44,773 nt of DNA from an uncultured Chlorobiaceae bacterium (lineage in GTDB: Bacteria; Bacteroidota; Chlorobiia; Chlorobiales; Chlorobiaceae). The DNA is taken from NCBI GenBank assembly GCA_903871235.1, contig CAIQGA010000135.1, forward strand, positions 1 to 44,773, given 5' to 3'. The position numbers and the translations under genes were made by a program. Numbering within the stretch: the first letter of the stretch is position 1; every line of letters begins with the position of its first letter. The notes under the pieces are model-generated. The model saw only the letters and a list, made by a program, of their open reading frames with translations. It ran no database searches and was not told the DNA's origin. Of this stretch, positions 43,336 through 44,773 are shown in pieces.

Positions 43336-44773
43336 TTATACCACGGCGTGCCAGCTTCCGTTCACATCTCCCGAAACAACACCAATCAACTGCAAGTCTA
43401 AGTTGTGATTTTCATCAAAAACTGTGCCGTGATCGAGAGTGACAGAAACCGACGTTGCTGACCAATTGACGGCATTACCGTTGCCCAAATCTGCCAGCGC
43501 CATATCTCCATTCACAAACACCCACGCAGGATCCGTAGTGTGAACAGCCATACCCATGATCGCCGGTGTATCTACAGAATTGCTCACTACTCCATCTTTA
43601 TTGATATCAGCCGCAAAAAGCTCATAACCAGTATGTCCAAGCTTGTTTGCAACTATTTGAGCAGCAAGAATAGCATCTGTGGATGTAACCGTATGAGTTG
43701 CAGGATCAATAGAACTTGCCACTTTGGCTGCACTCAAGGTGTAATTCCCCAGTTCCAGTCCATCAAACTTGACTGAACCAATAGCATCAGTCATCTGAAC
43801 AGTAGGTTCTACCGTAAAAGAGGTAAGAAGATGCAACACATCAGCGGCGTTCAATTCACCATAGGACAACGTAATAGCACCTCCACTCAAACCTGCATCA
43901 GGAGTCTGATATGTTGTCGTCAGGGTGCCAAGTAGGACATCTCCATCCGCCAACACGCCCGCTCCTGTATTCAAGGCTACCACCGTAAGAGTCTCTGGAG
44001 CAGCGCCCAAATTACTCGTAGTACTGAGCCATCCAGTAGTCTGTATTGCATTCGCAGCAGTCCAGGTCGTAACTGTTGAATCCGCAAGCGAAAAATCAAG
44101 CTCAAGGTTATTAATGCCTGCTCCCGCAATCTTGTGAACCTCGTAGGTTGCAGTGGTATAAGCGCCATTTTGAACAAACGCCATGTTTTTCAACTGAATA
44201 TCACTGTTTCCTGCGGTCCCTACCAGGCAAACCGCGACACCTTCCAACGCTCCATTACCAGCACCCCAGAAATTAACCTGTTCCGTGATTGAGTACGTTT
44301 GACCGGTGATGTGTATCTTCTCCGTTTGAGAAACCGGTGTATGACCATCCGTAACCTGATAAGAGGCTATGATGTCGAGGGTATCAGATTCAGTCATATG
44401 GATGTAGGCAGCGTTGTTCGTATCAACCCTCAGCTCGTTACCAACGATGGTCACTCCCGCAGGCAATTCATGACCGCCATTTCCGGTTGCCGCACCACCA
44501 ACAGTATAGGTGACACTTCCATCAACGACACTCAATTGATCTGTAACATCAACATCATGGACACTTACTGTAAGGTCATGAGTCTGGGTACCGGTGCCTT
44601 CGGTTACGTCGTTGGTATGCGCAGCCTGTACTTCCGGTGCATCGTTCGTCCCGGTAATGGTCACGACAACATCCTGCGTCGCTGTCGCGCTCGACGTATC
44701 GGTAACCGTGACGGTGTAGGTCTGCGTCAGCGTTTCGCCTGCGGCAAGGTAATCGACCGCACTGTCGGCCACC
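43336..44773 (-). CDS. C-terminal part of a giant VCBS-repeat surface protein (cut by right edge)
   Basis: 479 codons are open to the window end, and the gene continues beyond it. Visible: a VCBS-type repeat (TVTDTSSATATQDVVVTITG then TNDAPEV); a block like that of the neighbour (SVTYTVGGAATGNGGHELPA, NELRVDTNNAAYIHM); a cohesin-like domain (about 160-320); and a dockerin-like region with FAADINKDGVVSN. The end reads LQLIGVVSGDVNGSWHAVV. The tail parallels that of the 845-residue neighbour, so the two are tandem paralogues. The first visible Met-like codon is GTG inside a repeat and is not the real start. Likely secreted or displayed; export signals are not visible. Confidence 0.82.
   Translation of the reverse strand, partial: VADSAVDYLAAGETLTQTYTVTVTDTSSATATQDVVVTITGTNDAPEVQAAHTNDVTEGTGTQTHDLTVSVHDVDVTDQLSVVDGSVTYTVGGAATGNGGHELPAGVTIVGNELRVDTNNAAYIHMTESDTLDIIASYQVTDGHTPVSQTEKIHITGQTYSITEQVNFWGAGNGALEGVAVCLVGTAGNSDIQLKNMAFVQNGAYTTATYEVHKIAGAGINNLELDFSLADSTVTTWTAANAIQTTGWLSTTSNLGAAPETLTVVALNTGAGVLADGDVLLGTLTTTYQTPDAGLSGGAITLSYGELNAADVLHLLTSFTVEPTVQMTDAIGSVKFDGLELGNYTLSAAKVASSIDPATHTVTSTDAILAAQIVANKLGHTGYELFAADINKDGVVSNSVDTPAIMGMAVHTTDPAWVFVNGDMALADLGNGNAVNWSATSVSVTLDHGTVFDENHNLDLQLIGVVSGDVNGSWHAVV

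Overview
The window looks like a chromosomal segment from a green sulfur bacterium (Chlorobiaceae, the Chlorobium/Pelodictyon/Prosthecochloris group). Four things point there: a form IV RuBisCO-like protein; a BchF/BchV-type 3-vinyl (bacterio)chlorophyllide hydratase a few genes away from it; a small protein resembling chlorosome envelope proteins; and weak Shine-Dalgarno sequences at many starts. From memory, Chlorobium (Chlorobaculum) tepidum also carries its RuBisCO-like gene close to bchV, so the locus seems conserved. Species cannot be named from sequence reading alone.

Positions 1-13.2 kb mix housekeeping and accessory genes. Queuosine genes (queG, cut by the left edge, and queE) and purine genes (purH, purN) flank an AT-rich accessory block at about 2.6-8.0 kb. 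That block holds a predicted exported phosphatidylserine decarboxylase-like protein, the fused remnants of two surface-polysaccharide-type genes, an alpha/beta hydrolase, a small lipoprotein, a YiiX-like hydrolase and a zinc-ribbon protein. Then come a family 2 glycosyltransferase whose 5' end is a 7-bp repeat array, endonuclease IV (nfo), an FtsX-like protein, tRNA-Ala(GGC) and a four-helix membrane protein.

Positions 13.2-19.2 kb hold purF, a DksA-like gene with a broken zinc finger, an IleRS2-like isoleucyl-tRNA synthetase with a GXHH signature in place of HIGH, and the chlorosome-like gene. Positions 19.3-26.1 kb form a minus-strand sugar-nucleotide operon. In transcription order it has two small unknown ORFs, rfbA, rfbC, a small unknown ORF, rfbD, rfbB, galE and a GDP-mannose synthesis gene. 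It would supply dTDP-rhamnose, UDP-galactose and GDP-mannose for surface glycans.

Positions 26.3-32.3 kb hold two paralogous sensor histidine kinases around a flavodoxin-like oxidoreductase. One kinase is soluble and the other has a 7TMR-DISM input module. Positions 32.5-39.7 kb hold, read in transcription order from the right, a bchV-like gene, a small membrane protein, a class II aldolase/short-chain dehydrogenase fusion, an LsrF-like thiolase and a terminator. These are followed by the RuBisCO-like protein, a second short-chain dehydrogenase, an LptE-like lipoprotein and a HEPN-type protein. I read this as a possible deoxysugar-phosphate salvage locus beside bacteriochlorophyll biosynthesis.

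From 39.9 kb to the right edge there is an OmpR-type response regulator and two tandem giant surface/secreted proteins. These two share VCBS/cadherin-like repeats and a common cohesin-like plus dockerin-like C-terminal tail. The distal one runs off the window.
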